Positions 52,085 to 60,395 of a DNA stretch of 63,324 bases are shown here, piece after piece. The stretch is from OAS926 sp035503715. Lineage in GTDB: Bacteria > Pseudomonadota > Alphaproteobacteria > Rhizobiales > Rhizobiaceae. The stretch lies in contig DATJTE010000178.1 of assembly GCA_035503715.1 (NCBI GenBank), forward strand, positions 1 through 63,324, written 5' to 3'. Each line of letters opens with the position of its first letter. The stretch's first letter is position 1. The translations under genes were made by a program, and so were the position numbers. Below the pieces are notes generated by a model that saw only the letters and a list, made by a program, of their open reading frames with translations, did no database searches and was not told the origin of the DNA.

Positions 52085-53203
52085 CTAGAGCTTGCCCGGG
52101 AAATAGTGCTGGTATGCGAGCTTGTAGTCGGGCTGGTTGAGTATGCTGTAATACACGACCTTCTCGGCCCACGCCTTCTGGCTGTCGACCACCTTCTTGA
52201 AGAAGGGATCTTCCATCAGCGGCGGCAGGATCTTGTCCCAGGCAGCGAGCTGCGCCTGCAGCACCGTATCGGGCGTACGCTTCACATTGACGCCGTGCTC
52301 GGTCTGCAGCTTCTGCAGATCGGTCGAGTATTGCTGCATGGCGAGCGCATAGTTGGCGAGGTGCGCCGACTCGACGCCGTATTTCAGGATCGCCTGCAGG
52401 TCGGGATCGAGACCCTCGAACGTGTCGCGGTTGAAGATATACTCGAAGGACTCGCTCGCCTGGTGGTACGAGGCCAGCATGTAGTTCTTGGCAACGTCCT
52501 GCGCGCCGAAACGCATGTCGGACGTCGGGTTGTTGAACTCGAAGCCGTCGATGACGCCACGCTCCATGGCCGGCACGATTTCACCGCCGGGGAGCTGCGC
52601 GACGGCGGCGCCCATCGACTGGAACAGGTCCGCGGCGAGGCCGACGGTGCGATACTTCAGGCCCTGAAGCTGCGCGGCGTCGGTGATCTCGTTCTTGAAC
52701 CAGCCGAGCGGCTGGGCGGGCATGCCAAAGGACAGGAAGCCGACGACGTTCAGGCCGAGAATGTCCTGCGTGAGTTCGCGGTAGAAGTCGTTGCCGCCGC
52801 CGTGATAGAGCCAGGCGATCATCTGGTTGGCGTCGGGGCCGAAGACGGGACCGGTGCCAAAGAGCGAGGCGGCCTTGTTCTTGCCGTACCAATAGACCGG
52901 CACGGTGTGCGCGGCGTCGATGGTGCCGTCATGGCAGGCGTTCTGCACCTCGAACGCGCCGACGACCGCGCCGGCCGGCAGCAGGTCGATCTTGATGCGG
53001 TTGTTCGACATTTCCTGGACGCGCTGCACGTATTGGCCAGCCATTTCCTGGAAAATGTCGGATGCCGGCCAGGACGATTGCATCTTCAAAACGACGGGCG
53101 CCTGCGCCAGCACCGCGGGCGCGGCGAGCGTGCCGGCAGCCGCCGTGCCGGCAAACGCCGACTTCTTCAGGAATTTGCGGCGAGATATCGAATTGTCGGT
53201 CAT
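52085..53203 (-). CDS. dctP: TRAP transporter substrate-binding protein (DctP), Tat-exported
   Basis: A 372-residue periplasmic protein with a twin-arginine signal, SRRKFLKKSAFAGTAAAGTL, directly after the start. The start codon chosen is ATG 53201-53203 because GGGAGG lies at ideal spacing seven bases before it; two further ATGs upstream are too close. The mature part contains LKMQSSWPASDIFQEMAGQYVQRVQEMSNNRIKIDLLPAGAVVG and FEFNNPTSDMRFGAQDVAKNYML, like the TakP-type (2-oxoacid, mannitol or chloroaromatic) binding proteins. Tat export implies folding, perhaps with a metal, before export. Ligand unknown. Confidence 0.92.
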   Translation of the reverse strand: MTDNSISRRKFLKKSAFAGTAAAGTLAAPAVLAQAPVVLKMQSSWPASDIFQEMAGQYVQRVQEMSNNRIKIDLLPAGAVVGAFEVQNACHDGTIDAAHTVPVYWYGKNKAASLFGTGPVFGPDANQMIAWLYHGGGNDFYRELTQDILGLNVVGFLSFGMPAQPLGWFKNEITDAAQLQGLKYRTVGLAADLFQSMGAAVAQLPGGEIVPAMERGVIDGFEFNNPTSDMRFGAQDVAKNYMLASYHQASESFEYIFNRDTFEGLDPDLQAILKYGVESAHLANYALAMQQYSTDLQKLQTEHGVNVKRTPDTVLQAQLAAWDKILPPLMEDPFFKKVVDSQKAWAEKVVYYSILNQPDYKLAYQHYFPGKL

Positions 53204-53263
53204 TGCCATTCCTCCCATTAGAATTGTCTGATTTTGTTATGTTTTAGAATGCCGCGGCAGCAT

Positions 53264-53274
53264 ATGTCATACAT
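53264..53274. promoter_or_regulatory. Short palindrome upstream of dctP
   Basis: ATGT-CAT-ACAT lies about 60 bp upstream of the dctP start in an AT-rich stretch. GntR-family regulators often bind TGT-n-ACA palindromes of this style, so it is a possible operator of the TRAP operon. Only four pairs on each side; chance is possible. Confidence 0.3.
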
Positions 53275-53430
53275 TTGGCCGCGCAACCCGCCGGTGTCCG
53301 ACGTGCGACTAAGGTCGTAGATCTAAAGATCAAATGGCCGTGATTTGGGGGGATCGAACCGCCGATCCTGGCTGCTGGTGCGACAGCCGGCGTTCGGCTA
53401 TAGGCCGCGCGCAACCTGCGGATCCATGTC

Positions 53431-54072
53431 ATGGACTTCATTCCCGACACCACGACCTTCATTCAGTTCGCCATCGCCACCTTCATCATCGCGATCACGC
53501 CCGGACCCGACATGACGCTGTTCGTCGGCCGCGCGCTGTCGGAAGGCCGCGCCGCCGGCTTCGCCTGCATGTTCGGCGCGATGACCGGCGTCGTCATTCA
53601 CACGGCGCTCGTGGCGCTCGGCCTGTCGGCGCTGATCGTCGCGTCGCCCCAGGCATTCCTGGCGCTGAAGATCGCCGGCGCGGGCTATCTGGTGTGGCTG
53701 GCGTACCAGGCGATCCGTTATGGTTCGGCCTTCTCGCCGGATGCAACGCCGCGCCCGCCGCGGTCATTGACAACAAATTGGGCGACGGGGCTCGGCATCA
53801 ATCTGCTCAACCCGAAGATCATCCTGTTCTTCATGACGTTCCTGCCGCAGTTCGTGTCGGCCGACGATCCGCATGCGCCGGGCAAGCTGTTCTTCCTCGG
53901 CCTGATGTTCATCCCGCTGTCGCTGCCGGTCACCACACCGATGGTGATCGCGGCCGACAGGTTCGCCGGACTGTTGAAGAAGAGCCCGCGCGTGACGCGC
54001 GTCGTCGACTATCTGTTCGCCGGCGTGTTCTCGGCTTTCGCGCTGAAGATTCTCACGGCGCAGGCGAAGTAG
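53431..54072 (+). CDS. LysE/RhtB-family exporter
   Basis: A 213-residue membrane protein with six predicted transmembrane segments. The N-terminal IAITPGPDMTLFVGRALSEGRAAGFACMFGAMTG is the LysE signature (P-G-P), and LTTNWATGLGINLLNPKIILFFMTFLPQF carries the central N-P-K motif. Such proteins export amino acids or derivatives from the cytosol. Its 3' end overlaps the convergent membrane protein gene by 20 bp. It has no obvious regulator next to it. Confidence 0.9.
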   Translation: MDFIPDTTTFIQFAIATFIIAITPGPDMTLFVGRALSEGRAAGFACMFGAMTGVVIHTALVALGLSALIVASPQAFLALKIAGAGYLVWLAYQAIRYGSAFSPDATPRPPRSLTTNWATGLGINLLNPKIILFFMTFLPQFVSADDPHAPGKLFFLGLMFIPLSLPVTTPMVIAADRFAGLLKKSPRVTRVVDYLFAGVFSAFALKILTAQAK

Positions 54073-54514
54073 AAGAGCGCGGCAGCAGCTTTCGCTGAAC
54101 GGCCCAGAACGCGCCGCCGCCGATCGCGCCACTCAGCGCGATCGCCCAATTCAGCGTCAACTCGTCCATGAACGGGATATAACGCGCCGTGATCAGCACG
54201 GCGGCGGCGCTGACGGCCGCGCCGGCGACCATGTGCGAGACGATGTCACGCAAGCCGACCAGCCACAGCAGCAGAACGGCGGCGACGGCAGGCAGGAACG
54301 ACGTTGTCAGCACAAAGACCCCGACGATGACAGCGAAACCGAAGAACATGCGCGTCTGTTCGGGACCCGTCATATCGGACGGAGCCTCGACGCCGATGAT
54401 CTGCGCGCTGATGGCGATCAGCGACGTATAGGCGAGCGCGGCGACGGCCGCCGCGATCAGATAGCCGATCAGAAAGACGCCGATGCGGAAGGGGATGGAC
54501 GCGGAGGTGTTCAT
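54053..54514 (-). CDS. Small four-helix membrane protein A of the rlmN operon
   Basis: A 153-residue protein with four hydrophobic segments (about residues 11-33, 55-83, 88-110 and 120-140). No family is recognised. It starts 4 bp inside the upstream gene for another small membrane protein (ATGA-type overlap) and overlaps the convergent LysE gene by 20 bp at its 3' end. Both have the plan of a four-span protein ending in a Gly-rich helix and a basic tail, so they may be diverged copies or partners. Confidence 0.65.
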   Translation of the reverse strand: MNTSASIPFRIGVFLIGYLIAAAVAALAYTSLIAISAQIIGVEAPSDMTGPEQTRMFFGFAVIVGVFVLTTSFLPAVAAVLLLWLVGLRDIVSHMVAGAAVSAAAVLITARYIPFMDELTLNWAIALSGAIGGGAFWAVQRKLLPRSSTSPAP

Positions 54515-54951
54515 GCGGTGGCCGATGCCCGTGCGCGGATGCGGCCTGGAAACAGCCAGTAGGCGAGGCCGCCCGCGAGACCGCCTGGAAGTGCTGCAAG
54601 CACAAAGCCAACCGCAGCAAACGGCGAGCCTACAAACCCGCTAAACAAGGCAAGCGAGGGGATGACGTTCAGTATGCCAGCGATCGAATAGATGAGCGGT
54701 CGATGCATCGCGCTACGCTCGATCAGGGTGATCGCGACAATGAACCCCGGCCAGGCAAAGATGAATGTCCAGAAGAAGCCGATGCTCAGCATGCCCGAGA
54801 CGAATGCGAAGAACGAACCGTAGCGGCCGGCGTCGGGCAGTACCGTCGGCAGCAGATGGAAAAAAACCGTAACGATCGTAGCCGCAGTGACGGCGACGAT
54901 GTAGCCGAGACAGATCAGGCCGACGAGACTGAAGACACGCCGGGCGCTCAC
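54511..54951 (-). CDS. Small four-helix membrane protein B of the rlmN operon
   Basis: A 146-residue protein with four hydrophobic segments (about residues 8-33, 45-72, 84-105 and 110-132). It begins MSARRVFSLVGLICLGYIVAV and ends in GGLAGGLAYWLFPGRIRARA. No family is recognised. It begins 4 bp after the rlmN stop and overlaps the next membrane gene by 4 bp, so rlmN and the two membrane genes form one unit. A membrane partner of a ribosomal RNA enzyme is not expected, so the link may be only transcriptional. Confidence 0.68.
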   Translation of the reverse strand: MSARRVFSLVGLICLGYIVAVTAATIVTVFFHLLPTVLPDAGRYGSFFAFVSGMLSIGFFWTFIFAWPGFIVAITLIERSAMHRPLIYSIAGILNVIPSLALFSGFVGSPFAAVGFVLAALPGGLAGGLAYWLFPGRIRARASATA

Positions 54952-54955
54952 CAGC

Positions 54956-56191
54956 TCACGCTTCGCCGTGGCCCGCGATCATCATGGCTTCGAGCGCGAG
55001 GCGGTCGACCTTGCGCATGCGCTCCGAGTCCGACTTGAGCTGGCCGCAGGCGGCAAGGATGTCGCGGCCGCGCGGTGTGCGGATCGGCGAAGCGTAGCCG
55101 GCAGTGTTGATGTAATCGGCGAATTTCTCGATCGTCTCCCATTCCGAGCACTGATAGTTCGTGCCCGGCCAGGGGTTGAACGGGATCAGATTGATCTTGG
55201 CCGGAATGCCCTTCAGCAGGCGCACAAGTTCTTTCGCGTCGGCGAGGCTGTCATTGACGTCGCGCAGCATGACATATTCGAAGGTGATGCGCCGCGCGTT
55301 GGAGAGGCCGGGATAGGTCCGGCACGCATCCATCAGTTCTTTCAGCGGATATTTCTTGTTGATCGGCACCAGCATGTCGCGCAGATCGTCGCGCACGGCG
55401 TGCAGCGAGATGGCGAGCATCACGTTGATCTCCTCGCCCGTGCGGCGAATCTCCGGCACGACGCCGGAGGTGGAAAGCGTGATGCGGCGCTTCGAGAGCG
55501 ACAGGCCGTCACCGTCCGAGGCGATCAGCAGCGCCTTTTTCACATTCTCGAAATTGTAGAGCGGCTCGCCCATGCCCATCATGACGATGTTCGAGACCTT
55601 GCGGCCTTCGGCCGGAACGATCGCGCCATCGGGCGTGTCACGGTCGGGGAAATCGCCGAGTCGGTCGCGCGCGGTCATCAACTGGGCGAGGATTTCCTCG
55701 GCCGTCAGATTGCGCACCAGCTTCTGCGTGCCGGTGTGGCAGAAGGAGCAGGTGAGCGTGCAGCCAACCTGCGAGGAAATGCAGAGCGTGCCCCGGCCTT
55801 CCTCGGGAATGTAGACGGTCTCGATTTCGACCGGCCGGCCGGCGCCGCGCGGCGGGAAACGGAACAGCCATTTGCGCGTGCCGTCGTTCGAGACCTGCTC
55901 CTCGACGATCTCGGGCCGGGCGATGGCGAAGCGGTCGGCAAGGCCGGCGCGCAAATCCTTGGAGATGTTGAACATCTGGCCAAAGTCGTAGACGCCGCGC
56001 ACATAGAGCCAGTGCCAGAGCTGCTGCGCGCGCATCTTGCCCTGGCGCTCGGGCACCAGGCTGGACGCGACGAGCGCGTCGGCCAGCTCGGCGCGGGACA
56101 GGCCGACCAGCGATGGTTTTTCGCCGCGCACTGCGCGTGCTGCGAGCGCATCGCGCACTTCCGGCGTCTTTATGTCGAGGGAAACGGTCAT
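54956..56191 (-). CDS. rlmN: 23S rRNA (adenine2503-C2)-methyltransferase RlmN
   Basis: A 411-residue radical-SAM enzyme that methylates A2503 of 23S rRNA and A37 of some tRNAs. The 4Fe-4S cluster motif C-x3-C-x2-C is CTLTCSFC (144-151), preceded by LCISSQVG. The methyl-carrying Cys is expected in the C-terminal AACGQLKSD. RKWLFRFPPRG and NIVMMGMGEPLYNFENV are further landmarks. Start ATG 56189-56191; the frame is open upstream to 56269 but that part is not family-like. Confidence 0.95.
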   Translation of the reverse strand: MTVSLDIKTPEVRDALAARAVRGEKPSLVGLSRAELADALVASSLVPERQGKMRAQQLWHWLYVRGVYDFGQMFNISKDLRAGLADRFAIARPEIVEEQVSNDGTRKWLFRFPPRGAGRPVEIETVYIPEEGRGTLCISSQVGCTLTCSFCHTGTQKLVRNLTAEEILAQLMTARDRLGDFPDRDTPDGAIVPAEGRKVSNIVMMGMGEPLYNFENVKKALLIASDGDGLSLSKRRITLSTSGVVPEIRRTGEEINVMLAISLHAVRDDLRDMLVPINKKYPLKELMDACRTYPGLSNARRITFEYVMLRDVNDSLADAKELVRLLKGIPAKINLIPFNPWPGTNYQCSEWETIEKFADYINTAGYASPIRTPRGRDILAACGQLKSDSERMRKVDRLALEAMMIAGHGEA

Positions 56192-56392
56192 TGCGGCGCT
56201 ATATGGTGGGCAAGTGTTGGTATTTGGGCCTGCCTTGTCGAACTGGACGGGCGCATAGCATGGCCGCATGATTTCGTCATCCTCGCGGCTAATTCATTCG
56301 TATGTGGTTGAAATTGATCGTATGACTATCGACGTATTGCGAATACCCGCAAAAAGGCGATAAGCCGCAAACATGCGAAACGCGACGCCGAA

Positions 56393-56812
56393 ATGCTGAA
56401 CGAGTTCCGCCAGAAGGCCGTAAGGCGAGGCGCCAGCCTGCGCTGGCGCCTGCTGTTCTGGCTGTTCGCGGCATTTGCCAGCGTCGAAACTCCGCTCGGC
56501 GCGCAAGAAGGGTTCGGCAGCAAGCCGACGTTCCTCGCTGGCTCGCTAAGACCCGAACTGATTTCGGAAATCCTGCCCGCCCGCTATGCCAAGCCGGAAC
56601 GCGACATTGGCGCGCAGGAGCTCTCGGCGCAGCGGTTCACCGTTCCAGAGGCAGTGCTGCCCGACGACAGCAGTGCCGACGACGCCTCCTTCTCCAGCGC
56701 GCTGGCCTTATTTTCAGGCCCTTCGCAAAGCGGCACCGAGCGCCTGTCCGGTGTCCTTGAGACGCATTCCTGGTTCGGCTTCGATTCGCGAGCCCCGCCT
56801 GCGATCATTTGA
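56393..56812 (+). CDS. Questionable small open reading frame with an internal hairpin
   Basis: A possible 139-residue protein, MLNEFRQKAVRRGASLRWRL at its start, with a hydrophobic stretch near residues 19-35 that could be a signal. I recognise no family and there is no convincing ribosome-binding site. A perfect 10-bp inverted repeat inside it (56428-56437 with 56442-56451) suggests that this stretch may be non-coding. The gap to rlmN is about 200 bp and to the next gene about 90 bp. Kept at low confidence because the frame has no stop over its length. Confidence 0.3.
   Translation: MLNEFRQKAVRRGASLRWRLLFWLFAAFASVETPLGAQEGFGSKPTFLAGSLRPELISEILPARYAKPERDIGAQELSAQRFTVPEAVLPDDSSADDASFSSALALFSGPSQSGTERLSGVLETHSWFGFDSRAPPAII
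56428..56451. repeat. Perfect 10-bp inverted repeat
   Basis: AGGCGCCAGC-CTGC-GCTGGCGCCT forms a 10-bp hairpin with a 4-nt loop. No T run follows on either strand, so it is not an obvious terminator. Confidence 0.7.
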
Positions 56813-56901
56813 GATTTTGCCGGCCGAGCCGGCGCCAATCCCAATCATTTGATCGAGGCCCGGCGGAAAGACGCCGTGGCACGCAATTCAAGGACACAAT
56901 C

Positions 56902-57069
56902 ATGAAGACCCATCCTCTCGGATTCCGCATCGAGCGCGAGATCAAGGAAGCCCTCATCAAGGCCGCCAAGGACGATCACCGCTCCGTTTCGTCGCTCGTC
57001 GAGCTGGTGCTCGAGCGCTGGCTGAAGGAGCGTGGCTATCTCGGCCAGCAGCTCGACAAGGTGGCGTAA
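56902..57069 (+). CDS. Small ribbon-helix-helix-type protein
   Basis: A 55-residue protein with an AGGA ahead of the ATG at 56902. The sequence HPLGFRIEREIKEALIKAAKDDHRSVSSLVELVLERWLKER has the strand-helix-helix pattern of Arc/CopG-type DNA-binding proteins, with a strand followed by two helices and a Ser-Val-Ser-Ser turn. It could regulate nearby genes. It is 187 bp upstream of the MHS transporter in the same direction. Too short for a certain call, but composition and ribosome-binding site support it. Confidence 0.72.
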   Translation: MKTHPLGFRIEREIKEALIKAAKDDHRSVSSLVELVLERWLKERGYLGQQLDKVA

Positions 57070-57182
57070 ACTGCCTTTCTGTCTTTGTATGAATTTGTCT
57101 GAAAAGGCAAGGCAAATCAACTACTTAGACGAAGGTTTATAAGCCGAAAGACTCTCTGGATCGCGGCCCTTGCCGCGCCTAT

Positions 57183-57256
57183 CCGGCAACTGTCGAAAAA
57201 TGCGGTGGCTGTTCTGATCAGGATTGCCACCGCGACAGTCCGGGGAGGATTTTCGG
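57183..57256 (+). promoter_or_regulatory. Long structured leader reaching the ribosome-binding site of the MHS transporter gene
   Basis: CCGG (57183-57186), ACTGTC (57189-57194) and GCGGTGGC (57202-57209) pair in nested order with GCCACCGC (57226-57233), GACAGT (57234-57239) and CCGG (57240-57243). That is 18 pairs, with a 2-nt bulge, a 7-nt bulge (GAAAAAT) and a 16-nt loop. The last pairs overlap the first bases of the ribosome-binding site GGGGAGG, and the ATG follows at 57257. The pairing is exact in sequence; a regulatory role is inferred. Confidence 0.6.
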
Positions 57257-59140
57257 ATGGCAATGACTGCAACCGCGGGCTCGGGCTCGCGCAGCATGTC
57301 GAGGGAGGAGAAGAAAGTCATCTTCGCCTCGTCGCTCGGCACCGTCTTCGAGTGGTACGATTTCTACCTTTACGGTTCGCTTGCCGCGTTCATCGGCGCG
57401 ACCTTCTTCTCAAGCTATCCCGAAGCAACGCGCAACATCTTCGCGCTGCTCGCCTTCGCGGCGGGCTTCCTGGTTCGCCCGTTCGGCGCGCTGGTGTTCG
57501 GTCGGATCGGCGATCTCGTCGGCCGCAAATACACCTTCCTCGTAACCATCATGATCATGGGCATGTCGACCTTCCTGGTCGGCCTGCTGCCCGGCTCCGC
57601 GACCTGGGGTATCGCCGCGCCGGTGATCCTGATCATCCTGCGCATGCTGCAGGGCCTGGCTCTCGGCGGCGAGTATGGCGGCGCAGCGACCTACGTCGCC
57701 GAGCATGCTCCGGACGACCGCCGCGGCTACTATACGTCATGGATCCAGACGACGGCCACGCTCGGCCTGTTCCTGTCGCTCATCGTCATCCTGGTAATCC
57801 AGGGTTCGATGTCGAAGGAGACCTTCGCGGCCTGGGGCTGGCGCATTCCGTTCCTGCTCTCCTTCATCCTGCTCGGCATCTCGGTCTGGATCCGGTTGAG
57901 CCTGAACGAGTCGCCGACCTTCCAGCGCATGAAGGAAGAGGGCAAGGGCTCGAAGGCTCCGCTCTCGGAAGCCTTTGGCCAGTGGAAGAACGCGAAGATC
58001 GCACTGCTTGCCCTGCTCGGCCTGACCGCCGGCCAGGCCGTGGTGTGGTACTCGGGCCAGTTCTATGCACTTTTCTTCCTGACCAACGTGCTCAAGGTCG
58101 ATGCGCAGTCGGTCAACATCATGATCGCCATCTCGCTGGCTCTCGGCACGCCGTTCTTCATCCTGTTCGGCTGGCTGTCCGACAAGATCGGTCGCAAGAT
58201 CATCATCATGGCTGGTCTTGCGCTGGCGATCGTCACCTACTTCCCGCTGTTCAAGGCGATGACCTGGGCCGCCAATCCGGCGCTGGCCACCGCGCAAGCG
58301 AACACAAGGGCGACGGTGACGGCTGCGCCGGGCGATTGCCGGTTCCAGTTCAACCCGGTGGGCACAGCGAAGTTCACGACATCGTGCGACATCGCAACGT
58401 CGTTCCTGACCCGCAACTCCGTGCCGTATGACGTCGTCGCCGGCCCGGCGGGATCGGCTGCCACGGTGAAGGTCGGCGAGACGACGATCGAGTCGTTCGA
58501 CGCTATTGCCGCCGGCGACCAGGCTGCCGCGAAGACAGCCGCCTTCGGCAAGGCCGTCAATATCGCCCTGCATGACGGCGGCTATCCGCTGAACCGCGCT
58601 GCCTCGACGGTGCCGGATGTAAAGCTCGACGCGTTTGCCGCTGCAAACCCCGAGCTGAACCTCGACGTTGCGGCAATCCGCGCCGGCGCCAGCAAGACGG
58701 TGCCGGTGGCCGACCTGGTTGCGGCGAAGACCCTGACGGCGGAAGAAGCCGGCGGTGCAACGGAGATGAAGGTCTATGACATCCCGGCGTCGGGAGCCTT
58801 CACCATGGTTGCCGATCCTGCTGCCGTCAGCTGGCCAATGGTCATCGCGATCCTGTTCGTCCTCGTTGTCTACGTGACGATGGTGTACGGCCCGATCGCA
58901 GCGATCCTGGTCGAGATGTTCCCGACGCGCATCCGCTACACCGGCATGTCGCTGCCGTACCACATCGGCAATGGCTGGTTCGGCGGCTTGCTGCCGGCGA
59001 CCGTGTTCGCGATGAGCGCCGCGGCCGGCGATATCTACTACGGTCTCTGGTATCCGATCGTCATCGCGGCGATGTCGCTCATCATCGGCACGCTCTTCGT
59101 GCGCGATACGCTGGGCACCGACCTCAACGCAAAAGACTGA
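57257..59140 (+). CDS. MHS-family MFS transporter with a ~190-residue periplasmic insertion
   Basis: A 627-residue transporter with twelve predicted transmembrane segments. The MHS signature is clear: FEWYDFYLYG near residue 31, FLVRPFGALVFGRIGDLVGRK (71-91) and LQGLALGGEYGGAATYVAEHAP. Residues about 336-525, between segments 9 and 10, form a large extra domain on the periplasmic side. It holds two Cys (C361, C377), Gly/Ala-rich strands and repeat-like TVPDVKLDAFAAANPELNL text. Ordinary members have only a short loop there. Substrates of MHS proteins are small organic acids or osmolytes; the insertion could bind a ligand. Start ATG 57257 follows GGGGAGG. Confidence 0.88.
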   Translation: MAMTATAGSGSRSMSREEKKVIFASSLGTVFEWYDFYLYGSLAAFIGATFFSSYPEATRNIFALLAFAAGFLVRPFGALVFGRIGDLVGRKYTFLVTIMIMGMSTFLVGLLPGSATWGIAAPVILIILRMLQGLALGGEYGGAATYVAEHAPDDRRGYYTSWIQTTATLGLFLSLIVILVIQGSMSKETFAAWGWRIPFLLSFILLGISVWIRLSLNESPTFQRMKEEGKGSKAPLSEAFGQWKNAKIALLALLGLTAGQAVVWYSGQFYALFFLTNVLKVDAQSVNIMIAISLALGTPFFILFGWLSDKIGRKIIIMAGLALAIVTYFPLFKAMTWAANPALATAQANTRATVTAAPGDCRFQFNPVGTAKFTTSCDIATSFLTRNSVPYDVVAGPAGSAATVKVGETTIESFDAIAAGDQAAAKTAAFGKAVNIALHDGGYPLNRAASTVPDVKLDAFAAANPELNLDVAAIRAGASKTVPVADLVAAKTLTAEEAGGATEMKVYDIPASGAFTMVADPAAVSWPMVIAILFVLVVYVTMVYGPIAAILVEMFPTRIRYTGMSLPYHIGNGWFGGLLPATVFAMSAAAGDIYYGLWYPIVIAAMSLIIGTLFVRDTLGTDLNAKD

Positions 59141-59158
59141 CCGGCAAACCAACAAAGC

Positions 59159-59192
59159 AAAAACGGCGCGGTGGAAACACCGCGCCGTTTTC
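59159..59192. terminator. Bidirectional intrinsic terminator
   Basis: AAACGGCGCGGTG (59161-59173) pairs perfectly with CACCGCGCCGTTT (59178-59190) around a GAAA tetraloop, with A and T runs on both sides. It separates the convergent MHS transporter and IalB genes. Confidence 0.93.
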
Positions 59193-59213
59193 ATTTGAGG
59201 TGAACGCCCGCCG

Positions 59214-59726
59214 CTATTTGCAGGTCGCGATCGAATCCAGCGCCGCGGTGATGCCCTTCAGCGAGAAGACGTAGGAGGTCGGGTTGCCGCGGCCGGATGT
59301 CGCCGCAACCTTCATGTCCGATCCGCCCTTCATGGCGGCGACGAGCGCGGGCTCCTCGGCGGCGTTTTCCATCCAGGCCGAGCCGGCGCGGGTGAACATC
59401 GAAAACGACTTGTCGCCGATCGACACCGTCACCTTCGAATTTTCCTTGAAATTGTAGCCGGCGATGAATTGCGGCTCGTAGGAGACGTTCTGGCCAGGCT
59501 TCTGGCTGACAAAGAAGAACATATCGCCGTGGTCGAGCGTGCCCGGCTCCTTTGCCGTCGGTACCGTCAGCACGTAGCAGACCTTGGCGTTGTCCTGGAC
59601 GAAGCTGTACGTCCCCCAGGCGCTGTGCTGGCCGATCTTGGTCGCCTTTGGCGCGCCCTGCGCGAAGGCAGGAGCCGCAAGACCGAATGCAACCAGGCCG
59701 GTGAGAGTGAAGATCAATCCGCGCAT
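59214..59726 (-). CDS. Invasion-associated locus B (IalB)-family exported protein
   Basis: A 170-residue protein with a signal peptide ending FGLAAPAFAQ. The mature part carries the IalB pattern: WGTYSFVQDNAKVCYVLTVP, KVTVSIGDKSFSMFTRAGSAWM, ALVAAMKGGSDMKVAATSGRGNPTSYVFSLKGITAALDSIATC. Two or three Cys (VCYV, ATCK at the end) probably form a disulfide. Bartonella IalB promotes erythrocyte invasion, but the family is widespread in free-living rhizobia, where its role is unknown. It ends at a bidirectional terminator shared with the MHS transporter. Confidence 0.88.
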   Translation of the reverse strand: MRGLIFTLTGLVAFGLAAPAFAQGAPKATKIGQHSAWGTYSFVQDNAKVCYVLTVPTAKEPGTLDHGDMFFFVSQKPGQNVSYEPQFIAGYNFKENSKVTVSIGDKSFSMFTRAGSAWMENAAEEPALVAAMKGGSDMKVAATSGRGNPTSYVFSLKGITAALDSIATCK

Positions 59727-59970
59727 CGTTGTCCGATTACCCCTGATTTGTCGCGCCGAACCCTTGACGGGCTCCGCAAATGTGCGAGCCGCATTGCTTC
59801 ATTTTGAATTAATCTGGGTTACCAAAGCGTGAACCGCCTCCCAGACGGACGCTTCGGTCTGCCGCCCCTTGAAGCGAATGACCGGCCGAAGTCCCTTTAA
59901 TTCAGGATGAAACGCAGGAAAACGGCGAGACTTTGACTTTTATTTCAGACGGAAACCAAGGTGGGATCGC

Positions 59971-60294
59971 TCAGTCCCGCGCCAGCGCCTCACGGGCCGC
60001 GAGCTTGTGCGACGGCTTCATATGCGCGCGCACGGCCGTGATGGCCGCGGTCAGCACCGCGATGTCGTCGGTGAAACCGACGCCGATCAGGAAATCGGGA
60101 ATGGTGTCTGCCGGCAGGATGAAATAGCCGAGCGCAGCCAGCAGGATGCCTTTGGCGCGAATGGGCGTCTTCCTATCCATGGCGACGTAATAGGCGGCAA
60201 CGACGTCTTCCATGAACGGCACGTGCCGCGCGGCCCTCTTCGCCGTGTGCCAGAAGTTCTGGCGGACATTTGCTTCGTCGGCAGTGTGCGTCAT
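59971..60294 (-). CDS. YkvA-family (DUF1232) protein
   Basis: A 107-residue protein. The signature AKGILLAALGYFILPADTIPDFLIGVGFTDDIAVLTAAI is the YkvA/DUF1232 block, a hydrophobic hairpin with the P-x-D-x-x-P-D motif. It probably inserts in or lies on the membrane. Function is not known. No operon partner is evident; a 244-bp gap without recognisable features separates it from the IalB gene. Confidence 0.88.
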   Translation of the reverse strand: MTHTADEANVRQNFWHTAKRAARHVPFMEDVVAAYYVAMDRKTPIRAKGILLAALGYFILPADTIPDFLIGVGFTDDIAVLTAAITAVRAHMKPSHKLAAREALARD

Positions 60295-60395
60295 CGGTCC
60301 AAGCCCTTTCGTGAGCCCAAGCTGATCACAAAAATGTGGTGAGAGTGGGCGGGGAGTGCAAGAGCTAAGGCAGTAGGCGAGCCTTCCCTACAGCC

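Noticed and set aside
53335..53405. tRNA-like stretch on the minus strand with GGTTCGATC and hairpins resembling D, anticodon and T arms
   Set aside because: The T-loop matches the consensus and the spacing is tRNA-like, but no acceptor stem forms, position 33 would be G instead of T, and the T stem has a C-C pair. At most a decayed remnant.
54968..56311. 447-codon plus-strand frame opposite rlmN
   Set aside because: Shadow frame; rlmN motifs are on the other strand.
57072..57107. Possible terminator after the ribbon-helix-helix gene (TGCCTTT ... AAAGGCA)
   Set aside because: The loop is about 20 nt and no T run follows on the plus strand.
57737..59194. Long open frame (485 codons) opposite the MHS transporter
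   Set aside because: Composition is Arg/Asp/His-rich in the manner of antisense shadows of GC-rich genes, and the opposite strand encodes a clear transporter.
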